Shown here: in pieces, positions 15,779-22,884 of the stretch | Layout of the letters: each line of letters starts with the position of its first letter | Position numbering within the stretch: position 1 is the first letter of the stretch | NCBI GenBank assembly: GCA_945877515.1 | Contig: CAMCSE010000011.1 | Span: 1 to 46,406, forward strand | Source of the DNA: an uncultured Clostridia bacterium | GTDB taxonomy: Bacteria > Bacillota > Clostridia > Oscillospirales > Oscillospiraceae | DNA length: 46,406 bases | Direction: 5' to 3' | The notes under the pieces: model-generated | Database searches by the model: none | What the model was told of the DNA's origin: nothing | The model's input: the letters and a program-made list of their open reading frames with translations, nothing else | Program-made: the position numbers and the translations under genes

Positions 15779-17122
15779 TTAGTACACGCGATGGTTCAGG
15801 TCGCCCCACAGCTTCTTGGCGGCCTCCAGAATGTGGGCATTCTCCGCTTCCTCGTCGATACCCACCAGCACGCGGTCCTTCATCAGCAGCTTGCCGGCGG
15901 CGATGGTGGTCTGGCACTGACGGCCGGTCATGCCGAAGATCATGTGGCCGTCGATGTTCTCATCGGAGAAGGGGGTGTAGGGCTTGTAGTCCATGACGAT
16001 GATATCCGCCGCAGCGCCGGCTTTCAGCGCGCCCAGCTGCTGGGGGAAGTACCGTGCGCCGATCCTGGCATTATTCTTGAACAGCATGTCGGTGACCTCA
16101 CACCATGCCACATTGGGCAGGCAGTTCTGGCTCCGCTGGGAGCACAGGGCCACCTTCAGGGATTCCAGCATATCGTTGGTATAGGCGTCGGTGCCCATGC
16201 CCAGCAGGATGCCCCGCTTGTGCAGCTGCAGCACCGGGCAGATGCCGATGGCGTTGCCCATATTGGACTCAGGGTTGTTGACCACCATGGTGCCGGTCTC
16301 CTTGATAATGTCCATCTCGGCGGTATTTACATGGATGCAGTGGCCCAGAATGGTCTTTTCGCCCAGAATACCGTGATCCTGCAAACGCTGCACCGGACGG
16401 CGGCCGTAATTCTGCAGGCTGTCGTACACATCGTTCATGCCCTCGGACACATGGATGTGGTAGCCAGTGCGGCCGTTGTTGGCCTCCACCATGCGGTCAA
16501 AGGTCTTGTCAGAGATGGTGAACAGGGCGTGACCGCCGAACATGGCCGCCAGCATAGGATCGTTCTCCTTCTGGCAATAGGTGATGAAGTCGGCGTTCTC
16601 CTTGATGGCCTGCAGGCACTTCTCCTCGCCGTCCCGGTCGGACACCTCATAGCACAGGCAAGAGCGCAGGCCCAGACGGCGTGACTCCTCGCTGATGGTA
16701 AACAGCGTACCGGGGATCTCGCCATAGCTGGCGTGGTGGTCGAAAATGGTGGTAACGCCCTGCTTGATGGAGTCGATGTACAGCGCCGTGGCGGAGGCGC
16801 GGGTGCCGTCCATCATCAGGTGGCGGTCGATGGCCCACCATGTGCCATCCAGCACCTCATAGAAATTGGTAGGATTGTTGCCCACGATGCTCAGGCCCCG
16901 GGCCAGCGCGGAATAGATGTGGGTGTGGGCATTGATGAACGCCGGCATGATCACGCCGCCCTTGGCGTCAAGGATCTCCGCTTCGGGATATTTGGCCCGC
17001 AGCGCGGCCTCCTCACCTACCTCCACGATGTTGGCGCCCTCATAGGCCACCGCACCATGCTCATAATAGCCCTTACCCTCGCCATCACGGGTAATCAGTC
17101 TGCCGTTGGTCAGCAAAGTCAT
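15779..17122 (-). CDS. ssnA: SsnA-type amidohydrolase
   Basis: A 447-residue cytoplasmic metal-dependent hydrolase of the chlorohydrolase/guanine-deaminase branch. Metal ligands are visible: His66 and His68 (NAHTHIYS), His224 (GYHIHVSEG), His261 (LGHCIHV) and Asp312 (GMGTDAYTND). The C-terminal beta-sandwich (GAAADIIVMDYKPYTPF, then the GRQCQTTIAAGKLLMKD strand) closes the fold. The family is annotated as a putative aminohydrolase and travels with ygfK and other purine-catabolic genes. The ATG at 17122 has AGGAGG upstream. It is the first gene of a two-gene operon with a long structured leader and its own promoter. The true substrate (a purine or a ring-opened derivative) is inference. Confidence 0.92.
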   Translation of the reverse strand: MTLLTNGRLITRDGEGKGYYEHGAVAYEGANIVEVGEEAALRAKYPEAEILDAKGGVIMPAFINAHTHIYSALARGLSIVGNNPTNFYEVLDGTWWAIDRHLMMDGTRASATALYIDSIKQGVTTIFDHHASYGEIPGTLFTISEESRRLGLRSCLCYEVSDRDGEEKCLQAIKENADFITYCQKENDPMLAAMFGGHALFTISDKTFDRMVEANNGRTGYHIHVSEGMNDVYDSLQNYGRRPVQRLQDHGILGEKTILGHCIHVNTAEMDIIKETGTMVVNNPESNMGNAIGICPVLQLHKRGILLGMGTDAYTNDMLESLKVALCSQRSQNCLPNVAWCEVTDMLFKNNARIGARYFPQQLGALKAGAAADIIVMDYKPYTPFSDENIDGHMIFGMTGRQCQTTIAAGKLLMKDRVLVGIDEEAENAHILEAAKKLWGDLNHRVY

Positions 17123-17285
17123 AGTTCTTTCCTCCTGTAAAAAAGTTCCAATGAGCCATCACCACGGCCAAATGCAAAAAATGTTCCAAACTCCCATGGA
17201 GTCTGAAACACTCAAGCCATGCGCCGAGTGATAGTTGCAGCCCGTGCGCGAAGCACTTCCTTACAGCTACCAATCTTGGATTGTT
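17123..17285 (-). ncRNA. Structured leader RNA of the ssnA-ygfK operon, candidate riboswitch
   Basis: About 160 untranslated bases lie between the promoter and ssnA, and they fold locally in series on the minus strand. There is a GGTAG/CTATC-closed helix (17271-17230) around a GTGC-TTCGC-GCAC hairpin (17256-17244). A CACTC...GAGTG hairpin follows (17230-17209), then ACTCC-ATG-GGAGT (17202-17190) ahead of TTGGAAC and a T-run (17179-17174). A second TTGGAAC plus T-run lies just before the ribosome binding site. The layout suggests attenuation. I recall that a computationally predicted 'ssnA' RNA motif exists, but I cannot verify a match. Confidence 0.5.
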
Positions 17286-17291
17286 GTTTCT

Positions 17292-17320
17292 ATTTTACCA
17301 GAAAACACTGTCGGATGCAA
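17292..17320 (-). promoter_or_regulatory. Sigma-A type promoter for ssnA-ygfK
   Basis: On the minus strand, TTGCAT, 17 bases, TAAAAT with TGG before the -10. The predicted start, about 17285, coincides with the beginning of the structured leader. Confidence 0.7.
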
Positions 17321-17385
17321 GTCCCAATTGTATCCTTTGCATGAAACTTCTCTTCTTTTTTAGTGCCTGCATTGCAAGCTGTGTG

Positions 17386-17414
17386 TTGACTTATATTACC
17401 TTGTGTGTTATATT
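17386..17414 (+). promoter_or_regulatory. Strong sigma-A type promoter for the SGNH hydrolase gene
   Basis: TTGACT, 17 bases, TATATT with TGT before the -10. The AT-rich surroundings and a short leader of about 20 bases lead to AAGGAGG and the ATG at 17442. Confidence 0.75.
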
Positions 17415-17441
17415 ATATGTTATGATAAGGAGGTGCGTGTT

Positions 17442-18122
17442 ATGTGCAATGTATATATTTACGGAGATTCTCTGCTGAAAGCCACCGTACCGGACAAAGA
17501 ATTGAAGTATCATTTTCATCTGCCGGAGATCATGGCCCGTTACCCTTCTGACCGGGTACAGATCACCAACCGGGCTAAGATGGGCGCCACTGTGTCCAAA
17601 GGGCTGTCTCTGGTGGAGCATGACGCTGCCCGCGGCCTGACTGCCGACTATGCCCTGGTCTGCTATGGCGGCAACGACAGCGACTATGATTGGGCGGCCA
17701 TCGCTGCTGATCCTGAAGGAGAACATCAGCCTCATACCAAGCGGGAAACCTTCCACAGGACGCTTGGCAATATTTTGTCACTGCTGCGCCGGCAAGGGGT
17801 ACAGCCGGTGTTGATGAGTCTGCCTCCCATCGATCCGAGACGGTATCTCAGCTTCATTTGCCGCAACGGGCTGGACAGAAGCGCTATCATGCGCTGGCTG
17901 GGGGATGAGGATATGATCTACCGCCATCAGGAACTGTACAGCGACACGGTAACGGAACTGGCCTATGAAAGCGGTGTGCCGCTGATCCATGTGCGGCAAG
18001 CGTTTTTGGCGGATCACCACATGAACTCTCTGCTGTCCGCTGATGGTATCCATCTGACTATGGACGGCTACGGAAAGCTGTTCGACACGCTGGCCGACTG
18101 GCTGCGCCCGAAGCTGAGCTGA
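17442..18122 (+). CDS. SGNH/GDSL-type hydrolase
   Basis: A 226-residue protein with the SGNH-hydrolase blocks. Block I is YIYGDSLLKAT at residues 5-15 (nucleophile Ser10). Block III is VCYGGNDSDYDW, with the Asn of GGND. Block V is ADGIHLTMDGY, with the catalytic Asp and His. No signal peptide is visible, so a cytoplasmic esterase or acyl/acetyl hydrolase is likely; the substrate is unknown. I chose the ATG at 17442, after AAGGAGG with 8 bases of spacing, instead of the upstream ATG at 17403, which lies inside the promoter. It is a single-gene unit with its own promoter and a strong terminator. Confidence 0.85.
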   Translation: MCNVYIYGDSLLKATVPDKELKYHFHLPEIMARYPSDRVQITNRAKMGATVSKGLSLVEHDAARGLTADYALVCYGGNDSDYDWAAIAADPEGEHQPHTKRETFHRTLGNILSLLRRQGVQPVLMSLPPIDPRRYLSFICRNGLDRSAIMRWLGDEDMIYRHQELYSDTVTELAYESGVPLIHVRQAFLADHHMNSLLSADGIHLTMDGYGKLFDTLADWLRPKLS

Positions 18123-18126
18123 AACA

Positions 18127-18170
18127 AAAACAGGAAGCCCTGCCTTTGAAAGCAGGGCTTCCTGTTTTTT
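18127..18170. terminator. Strong bidirectional terminator
   Basis: A long perfect stem, AACAGGAAGCCCTGC with GCAGGGCTTCCTGTT, an 8-base loop and a TTTTTT tail on the plus strand. A-runs on the other side would also serve thiT. Confidence 0.9.
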
Positions 18171-18205
18171 GAATCGCATGCGGGAAACAAAGTGATTTGG
18201 GGAAA

Positions 18206-18766
18206 TTACTTCGCAGCCAGCAGATCCTCACCGGTAAAATACTTCTTCAGGGGCTTATACAGCACCGCGAAGATCACAAGACAGATGACCATGTCAATGG
18301 CCACATAGCTGCCGTTATAGGCGGCGGAGTAGAGATACGGATTCAGCCAAGTGACGTTGAACAGCTCCGTAGGCTCAAAGATACGGTAGATGGTGATGCC
18401 GCTGATGAAATGTACAATGAAGCGCAGAACGCAGCCCACCACAGTACCGATGAAGATGCCGCCCTTCTTCCGGGCAAACAGGCCGGCAAAGCCCAGCATG
18501 GTAAAGGCCACCAGATAGTCCAGCAGCATGCTGGCCCAGCCCCATGCATAGGCGCCGTCGAAGATCAGCTGCAGCAGGCCATAGGCAAAGGATGCCAGCA
18601 GGCCGTCCTTCAGGCCCCAGCGGACGCAGTACAGGAAGATAGGCAGCATACCGATGCACACGCTGCCGCCTTGAGGCAGTTCAAAGAACTTCAGGTAGCT
18701 CAATGCGGTGGCTGCCGCCACCATGATGGCGCCCTCGCACAGGGCACGGAGTTTCATGTGATTCAT
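18206..18766 (-). CDS. thiT: Thiamine ECF-transporter substrate-binding subunit ThiT
   Basis: A 186-residue membrane protein with six predicted helices: the S-component that binds thiamine for an energy-coupling-factor transporter. ThiT-type features include LPIFLYCVRWGLKDGLL in the second helix region, LRFIVHFISGITIY with the helix-5 histidine, and the C-terminal YNGSYVAIDMV, where the Tyr and Asn contact thiamine in known ThiT structures. The ATG at 18766 follows AGGAGG by 8 bases. The TPP riboswitch directly upstream gives strong independent support. The energising EcfA/EcfT genes are not in this window, so it presumably uses a shared module. Confidence 0.93.
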   Translation of the reverse strand: MNHMKLRALCEGAIMVAAATALSYLKFFELPQGGSVCIGMLPIFLYCVRWGLKDGLLASFAYGLLQLIFDGAYAWGWASMLLDYLVAFTMLGFAGLFARKKGGIFIGTVVGCVLRFIVHFISGITIYRIFEPTELFNVTWLNPYLYSAAYNGSYVAIDMVICLVIFAVLYKPLKKYFTGEDLLAAK

Positions 18767-18830
18767 ATGTATTACCTCCTAAAAAACATAGCCTGTCCGC
18801 TGCGGTTTCTTCGGAGACACCCCTCACATA

Positions 18831-18865
18831 AAACACCGCATTGCGGCGACGCAATGCGGTGAAAA
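18831..18865 (-). terminator. Riboswitch-controlled terminator before thiT
   Basis: On the minus strand CACCGCATTGC pairs perfectly with GCAATGCGGTG around GTCGCC and runs into TTTTATG. It lies between the TPP aptamer and the thiT ribosome binding site, the expected place for the expression platform. Confidence 0.8.
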
Positions 18866-18883
18866 AGTACGTTCACTATGACC

Positions 18884-18975
18884 ACATTCCTACGCCGGCA
18901 TTATCCGGATCAGGTTCGAGGGATCACAGCGGCGATACGCTGTATCTCAGCCGGTTTGCACCAGCACCCCTTGTA
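18884..18975 (-). ncRNA. TPP riboswitch (THI element)
   Basis: The minus strand carries the conserved thi-box parts in order: GGGGTGC, GGCTGAGATAC, a variable hairpin (CAGCG/CGCTG), ATCCCTCGAACCTGATC, then CGGATAATGCCGGCGTAGGAA. It senses thiamine pyrophosphate and should reduce thiT expression when thiamine is plentiful. Confidence 0.96.
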
Positions 18976-18985
18976 TTGTGAAGCT

Positions 18986-19014
18986 ATCATAGCACACAGG
19001 GAGGATTCTGTCAA
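18986..19014 (-). promoter_or_regulatory. Sigma-A type promoter for the TPP riboswitch-thiT unit
   Basis: On the minus strand, TTGACA, 17 bases, TATGAT with TGC before the -10. The predicted start, about 18979, is just before the aptamer. Confidence 0.8.
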
Positions 19015-19041
19015 GATGCTGTTATGGTTTTTCGCTTTCGG

Positions 19042-19638
19042 TCAGGCCTGGCCCAGATGTCCCGTGGCCTCCAGCGTAGCGAAGCGGTCCAGTGCGATGT
19101 ATCCGGCAGCAAAAATCAGATACAGCGCCGCCAACATCAGCAGCGGCTTGAGAACGTTGGCCCACGCCGGTTCGCTGTACAGCACCGTGCCGTCATCCGA
19201 AATCACCTGCGACGCCAGCACCTCGTGCCGCAGGGTGTATACCGTGCCGTCAGCGGCGGTAAAACTTCGGCGCTGGGGTTTCAGCTCCTGATAAAGCGCA
19301 CCGCCCTCATCAGTCTGTTCGTCGATACCGTTTCCCTGCAAGTCCAGCGTAACAGCGGTCTTTCCGGTGGATAGCAGCAGCTCTCCGTCCCGGACGGTAA
19401 ACACATAGCTCTTATCCACATGCGGCTGGATGGTATCCACCTTTTCCCCTGCCTGATATACCTCGATTTTGCTGCCCCTGCCCAGATACAGTCTCCCTGC
19501 CTCGTCAACCGCCACACCGCTGTAGGAAAGCGCCATAGCGCCTGTGGCGATCGCGATTACGGACAGCACAAAAATCAGGGCGGCGGCAACGGCCAGCACC
19601 CGCATCAATTTGCGGTATTTGGGTCCCAACAGCTTCAT
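19042..19638 (-). CDS. Membrane protein of unknown function, two helices
   Basis: A 198-residue protein; I do not recognise the family. It has a basic N-terminus, one helix at about 14-36 (LAVAAALIFVLSVIAIATGAM), a 115-residue region rich in beta strands that probably faces outside (LYLGRGSKIEVYQAGEKV and similar, repeat-like), and a second helix near 163-185. The outer region reads like short propeller or sandwich strands (DEAGRLYLGRG, RDGELLLSTG, ADGTVYTLRHE). It lies 24 bases after the cardiolipin synthase gene and is probably its co-transcribed partner. The ribosome binding site (GAGGTTGACTG) is modest. No terminator is seen before the thiT promoter. Confidence 0.75.
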   Translation of the reverse strand: MKLLGPKYRKLMRVLAVAAALIFVLSVIAIATGAMALSYSGVAVDEAGRLYLGRGSKIEVYQAGEKVDTIQPHVDKSYVFTVRDGELLLSTGKTAVTLDLQGNGIDEQTDEGGALYQELKPQRRSFTAADGTVYTLRHEVLASQVISDDGTVLYSEPAWANVLKPLLMLAALYLIFAAGYIALDRFATLEATGHLGQA

Positions 19639-19662
19639 CAGTCAACCTCGTTTTCCGAAAAA

Positions 19663-21216
19663 TCACATCCACATAGCAAACAGCCGCAGTAACGTGCCCA
19701 GCGCCTTACGATACCACGGCCGGCTCTTCCAGCGCCCCATAGTCACCCTCTCACCGGCGTCTATGATCCGGGCCATGTCCGCCGCCAACGGCTGAGACAC
19801 TGCCGTTCCGTACAGCAGCGTACCACACTCGAAATGCAGCTGGAAACTGCGATAGTCCATGTTTACCGAGCCCACAAAGGCCATCTTGCCGTCCACCAGC
19901 ACGCTCTTGCCGTGAAGCAGGCCCGGCGTGAAGGTGTAGATCTTCACCCCGTGGCGGAGCAGTTCGCCCCAGTAGCTTTCTGCCACCAGATAGGCAAACT
20001 TATGATCGGGGATACCGGGCATCAGCAGCTGCGTTTTCACGCCGCAGTCCGCCGCCATGCACAAGGCACGCATCATTGGCTCGTCAATTGCCAGATACGG
20101 CGTGGTAACGGTCAGCGTCTCCCGTGCGCCGGCGATCATCTGCAAAAAGGCGTCCTCAGCGGTGTTGATGGGGTTGTTATCCGGTCCGTCCACAAAGGGC
20201 TGGACAAAGCCTTCCCCCTCCACACCAAAACGCGGCCGGTACTGGTCATATTCCTTGTCCAGCGTGCCGCCCATTCGCTCCCACAGGTTGATAAACTCAC
20301 GGGTCAGTCCCCATGCGCCCTGTCCGGTCAGCCGCACGCCGCAATCCTTCCAATAGCCGAAACGCTCCATAATATTGGCGTATTCGTCTGCCAGATTGGC
20401 GCCTCCGGTATACGCCACCTCGCCGTCGATACAGGCGATCTTCCGGTGGTCACGGTAATTGAAGTACAGCCGGTTCACATACTGATGCACCGGATTGAAG
20501 ATCTTGATCTTGACCCCGATCTCCTTTAACGCGGCGATCTCCTCGCCGCCAAAACGCATCATGCTGCCAAAGTCATCAAAGAGGAAACATATCTCCACGC
20601 CCTCTGCCCGTTTACGGCGGAAAACCGCCAGCATCCGGTCAAAGATATCGCCCCGGGCCACAATATAGTATTCCAGAAAAATAAACCGCTTCGCCTGTTC
20701 CATATAGGCCAGCAGATCATTGAGATATACCTCACCGGTCTCCAGATATACCGCCTCAGTGCCGCCGTACAGCGGAAAACCCCTCCGGGTCATGTACTCC
20801 GCCAAACGGCTCCACTCCGGTAACTGCTGCTGCAGCGCCGTCATAGCGGCGGCACACTGTTGCCTCTGGACTGCACTCTCCGCCGGAACCGGCACCTTTT
20901 TCAGCGACAGCCGCTTGGCACTGCTTTCGCCGTTCCACAGCACATAGAGGATCAGTCCCGCCACCGGCACTGCCAGGATCAGCAGGATCCAGCCGATCTT
21001 ATAGCTGCTGCTGCCGGGTCTGTTATACACCCGGATGGCGCAGATCAACGCCAGCACCTCCAGCAGTCCATAAGCCAGCGCCATCTTTTGCTGAAGCAGC
21101 ACAGACAACCCCACCACCAGCGCGATCTGCGCCAGCAGCAGCACAGCCACCAAAGCCAAACGCAGTCCCGCGCCGATACGGCGTTCTGTTTTCTGTTGTA
21201 CCCGGTACTTCTTCAT
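19663..21216 (-). CDS. cls: Cardiolipin synthase
   Basis: A 517-residue membrane-bound phospholipase-D-family enzyme that makes cardiolipin from phosphatidylglycerol. It has an N-terminal hydrophobic region with three helices (about 18-43, 46-64 and 73-95). Two HKD catalytic motifs follow: His257-Lys259-Asp264 (RDHRKIACIDG, then GGANLADEY) and His435-Lys437-Asp442 (LLHGKSVLVDG, then GSVNMDYRS). Length is normal for Firmicutes Cls. The ATG at 21216 has GAAAGGAGATAT upstream. It lies 26 bases after pncB and 24 before a membrane protein gene, so the three are probably one transcript. Confidence 0.95.
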   Translation of the reverse strand: MKKYRVQQKTERRIGAGLRLALVAVLLLAQIALVVGLSVLLQQKMALAYGLLEVLALICAIRVYNRPGSSSYKIGWILLILAVPVAGLILYVLWNGESSAKRLSLKKVPVPAESAVQRQQCAAAMTALQQQLPEWSRLAEYMTRRGFPLYGGTEAVYLETGEVYLNDLLAYMEQAKRFIFLEYYIVARGDIFDRMLAVFRRKRAEGVEICFLFDDFGSMMRFGGEEIAALKEIGVKIKIFNPVHQYVNRLYFNYRDHRKIACIDGEVAYTGGANLADEYANIMERFGYWKDCGVRLTGQGAWGLTREFINLWERMGGTLDKEYDQYRPRFGVEGEGFVQPFVDGPDNNPINTAEDAFLQMIAGARETLTVTTPYLAIDEPMMRALCMAADCGVKTQLLMPGIPDHKFAYLVAESYWGELLRHGVKIYTFTPGLLHGKSVLVDGKMAFVGSVNMDYRSFQLHFECGTLLYGTAVSQPLAADMARIIDAGERVTMGRWKSRPWYRKALGTLLRLFAMWM

Positions 21217-21242
21217 ATATCTCCTTTCGGAAAACTGTGATC

Positions 21243-22694
21243 TCAGTTGCGGTTCTTACGCAGCAGTTCCTGCTGGATATCCCACAGCTTCTGGCTCAGA
21301 TCCACATAGTAGGTCTGGGGATTGTCAAAACGCTTGATCTCGTCCCACAAGGTATCCACCTGCTGCTTGCAGTAGCTCTTGATCTCCTTCAGCGGCGGGG
21401 ACTGATACACCCGTTTCCCCTTCAGGAACACGGGCACCAGCAGCTCTCTGGCCTCGAAATTACATACATTCTTGGTTTTCCATGTGGCATAGGGATCAAA
21501 CAGCATCAGCGGCTCGTTTTCGTTCACCGTCTCGTCATAGACGGTCATATAGTCCGCAATGGCCTTGCCGTTGTCCCGGTTATACAGGCGGTATACCTTC
21601 TTGAAGTGAGGAATGGTGATCTTCTCCACATTTTCACTGCACTTGATCTTGGGGATGATCTCGCCCTTCTCGTTCTCCACGGCGGTCAGCTTGTACACGC
21701 CGCCGAACACCGGCTCGCTCTTGGCGGTAATCAACCGCTCACCCACGCCGAACATATCGATCTGGGCGCCCTGCAAAAACAGATTCTGGATCAGCCGCTC
21801 ATCCAGCGAATTGGACACACTGATCTGGCACTCCGGCCAGCCGGCCTCGTCCAGCATCCTGCGGGCCTCCTGGCTGAGATAGGCCATATCGCCGCTGTCC
21901 AGGCGAATACCGCACTTCGTAATGCCCATGGGCCGCAGCACCTCATTGAAGGCCCGGATAGCGTTGGGCACACCGGATTTCAAGGTGTTGTAGGTGTCCA
22001 CCAGCAGCGTGGCATTAGTGGGATAGGTCTCGCAATAGGTCTTGAAGGCCTCGTACTCGCTGTCGAACATCTGCACCCACGCATGGGCCATGGTGCCGCC
22101 AGCGGGCACGCCGTACAGCTGGTCGGAAATGGTGCAGGCGGTACCGGCACAGCCGCCGATATAGGCGGCACGGGCTCCTACAATAGCCGCGTCCGCGCCC
22201 TGCGCCCGGCGGGAACCGAACTCCAGCACCGTGCGTCCCATGGCAGCACGGCAGATGCGGTTGGCCTTGGTGGCGATCAGGCTCTGGTGATTGATGGTCA
22301 GCAGCGTGAAGGTCTCGATCAGCTGCGCCTCGATGGACGGCGCGCGTACCACCACCATCGGCTCCCGGGGGAACACAGGCGTACCCTCCGGGATGGCGTA
22401 GATATCGCCGGTAAAGCGGAAGTCACGCAGATAGTCCAAAAACTCCTCGCAGAACAGGTTCCGCCCACGGAGATAGGCGATATCCTCCTCGCTGAAATGC
22501 AGATTTTCGATATAGTCGATCAGCTGCTCCAGACCGGCTGCGATGACATAGCCGCCTTCATCGGGCACTCTGCGGAAAAACACATCGAAATAGGTGATGC
22601 GGTCCTTGTATCCGTTGCGGAAGTATCCGTTGCCCATGGTCAACTCATAAAAGTCGCACAGCATGGTCATGTTCAGCTTTTCAGCAGTATTCAT
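21243..22694 (-). CDS. pncB: Nicotinate phosphoribosyltransferase
   Basis: A 483-residue cytoplasmic enzyme that joins nicotinate to PRPP in NAD salvage (Preiss-Handler pathway). Family features are the opening MLCDFYELTMGNGYF, TVLEFGSRRAQGADAA, AGTACTISDQLYGVPAGGTMAHAWVQMF with the active-site histidine, LLVDTYNTLKSG, GIRLDSGDMAYLS and DMFGVGERLIT. Length is usual for the long bacterial form. The substrate route is linked with nadD at 33242-34438, which acts on the product nicotinate mononucleotide. It starts at the ATG 22694, about 50 bases downstream of its promoter. Confidence 0.96.
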   Translation of the reverse strand: MNTAEKLNMTMLCDFYELTMGNGYFRNGYKDRITYFDVFFRRVPDEGGYVIAAGLEQLIDYIENLHFSEEDIAYLRGRNLFCEEFLDYLRDFRFTGDIYAIPEGTPVFPREPMVVVRAPSIEAQLIETFTLLTINHQSLIATKANRICRAAMGRTVLEFGSRRAQGADAAIVGARAAYIGGCAGTACTISDQLYGVPAGGTMAHAWVQMFDSEYEAFKTYCETYPTNATLLVDTYNTLKSGVPNAIRAFNEVLRPMGITKCGIRLDSGDMAYLSQEARRMLDEAGWPECQISVSNSLDERLIQNLFLQGAQIDMFGVGERLITAKSEPVFGGVYKLTAVENEKGEIIPKIKCSENVEKITIPHFKKVYRLYNRDNGKAIADYMTVYDETVNENEPLMLFDPYATWKTKNVCNFEARELLVPVFLKGKRVYQSPPLKEIKSYCKQQVDTLWDEIKRFDNPQTYYVDLSQKLWDIQQELLRKNRN

Positions 22695-22751
22695 TTCCTG
22701 TTAAACCTCAAATTCTCAATAATTCCCGCTCGGGGTGTAAAGTATCATATT

Positions 22752-22779
22752 ATTATAGCACAATTATAACAATTGGCAA
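22752..22779 (-). promoter_or_regulatory. Sigma-A type promoter for pncB-cls
   Basis: On the minus strand, TTGCCA, 16 bases, TATAAT with TGC before the -10. Confidence 0.7.
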
Positions 22780-22837
22780 CCATTTCCGCCATCTTTTCGC
22801 TTTCCTGCTGTCAAAAAGGGCCTCAACCACCGGTCGG

Positions 22838-22865
22838 TTGCTTTTCCCGGCGCTTCTGGTACAAT
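22838..22865 (+). promoter_or_regulatory. Sigma-A type promoter for the XRE regulator gene
   Basis: TTGCTT, 16 bases, TACAAT with TGG before the -10. The start would be near 22872, immediately before the ribosome binding site, so the leader is only about 13 bases. Confidence 0.65.
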
Positions 22866-22884
22866 ACAGGGCGAGGTGATCACT

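Noticed and set aside
12752-16684. A 1310-residue open frame on the plus strand opposite ygfK and ssnA.
   Set aside because: It is the antisense of two clear genes, with no ribosome binding site, and is rich in His/Gly/Leu as expected for complement frames of GC-rich coding DNA.
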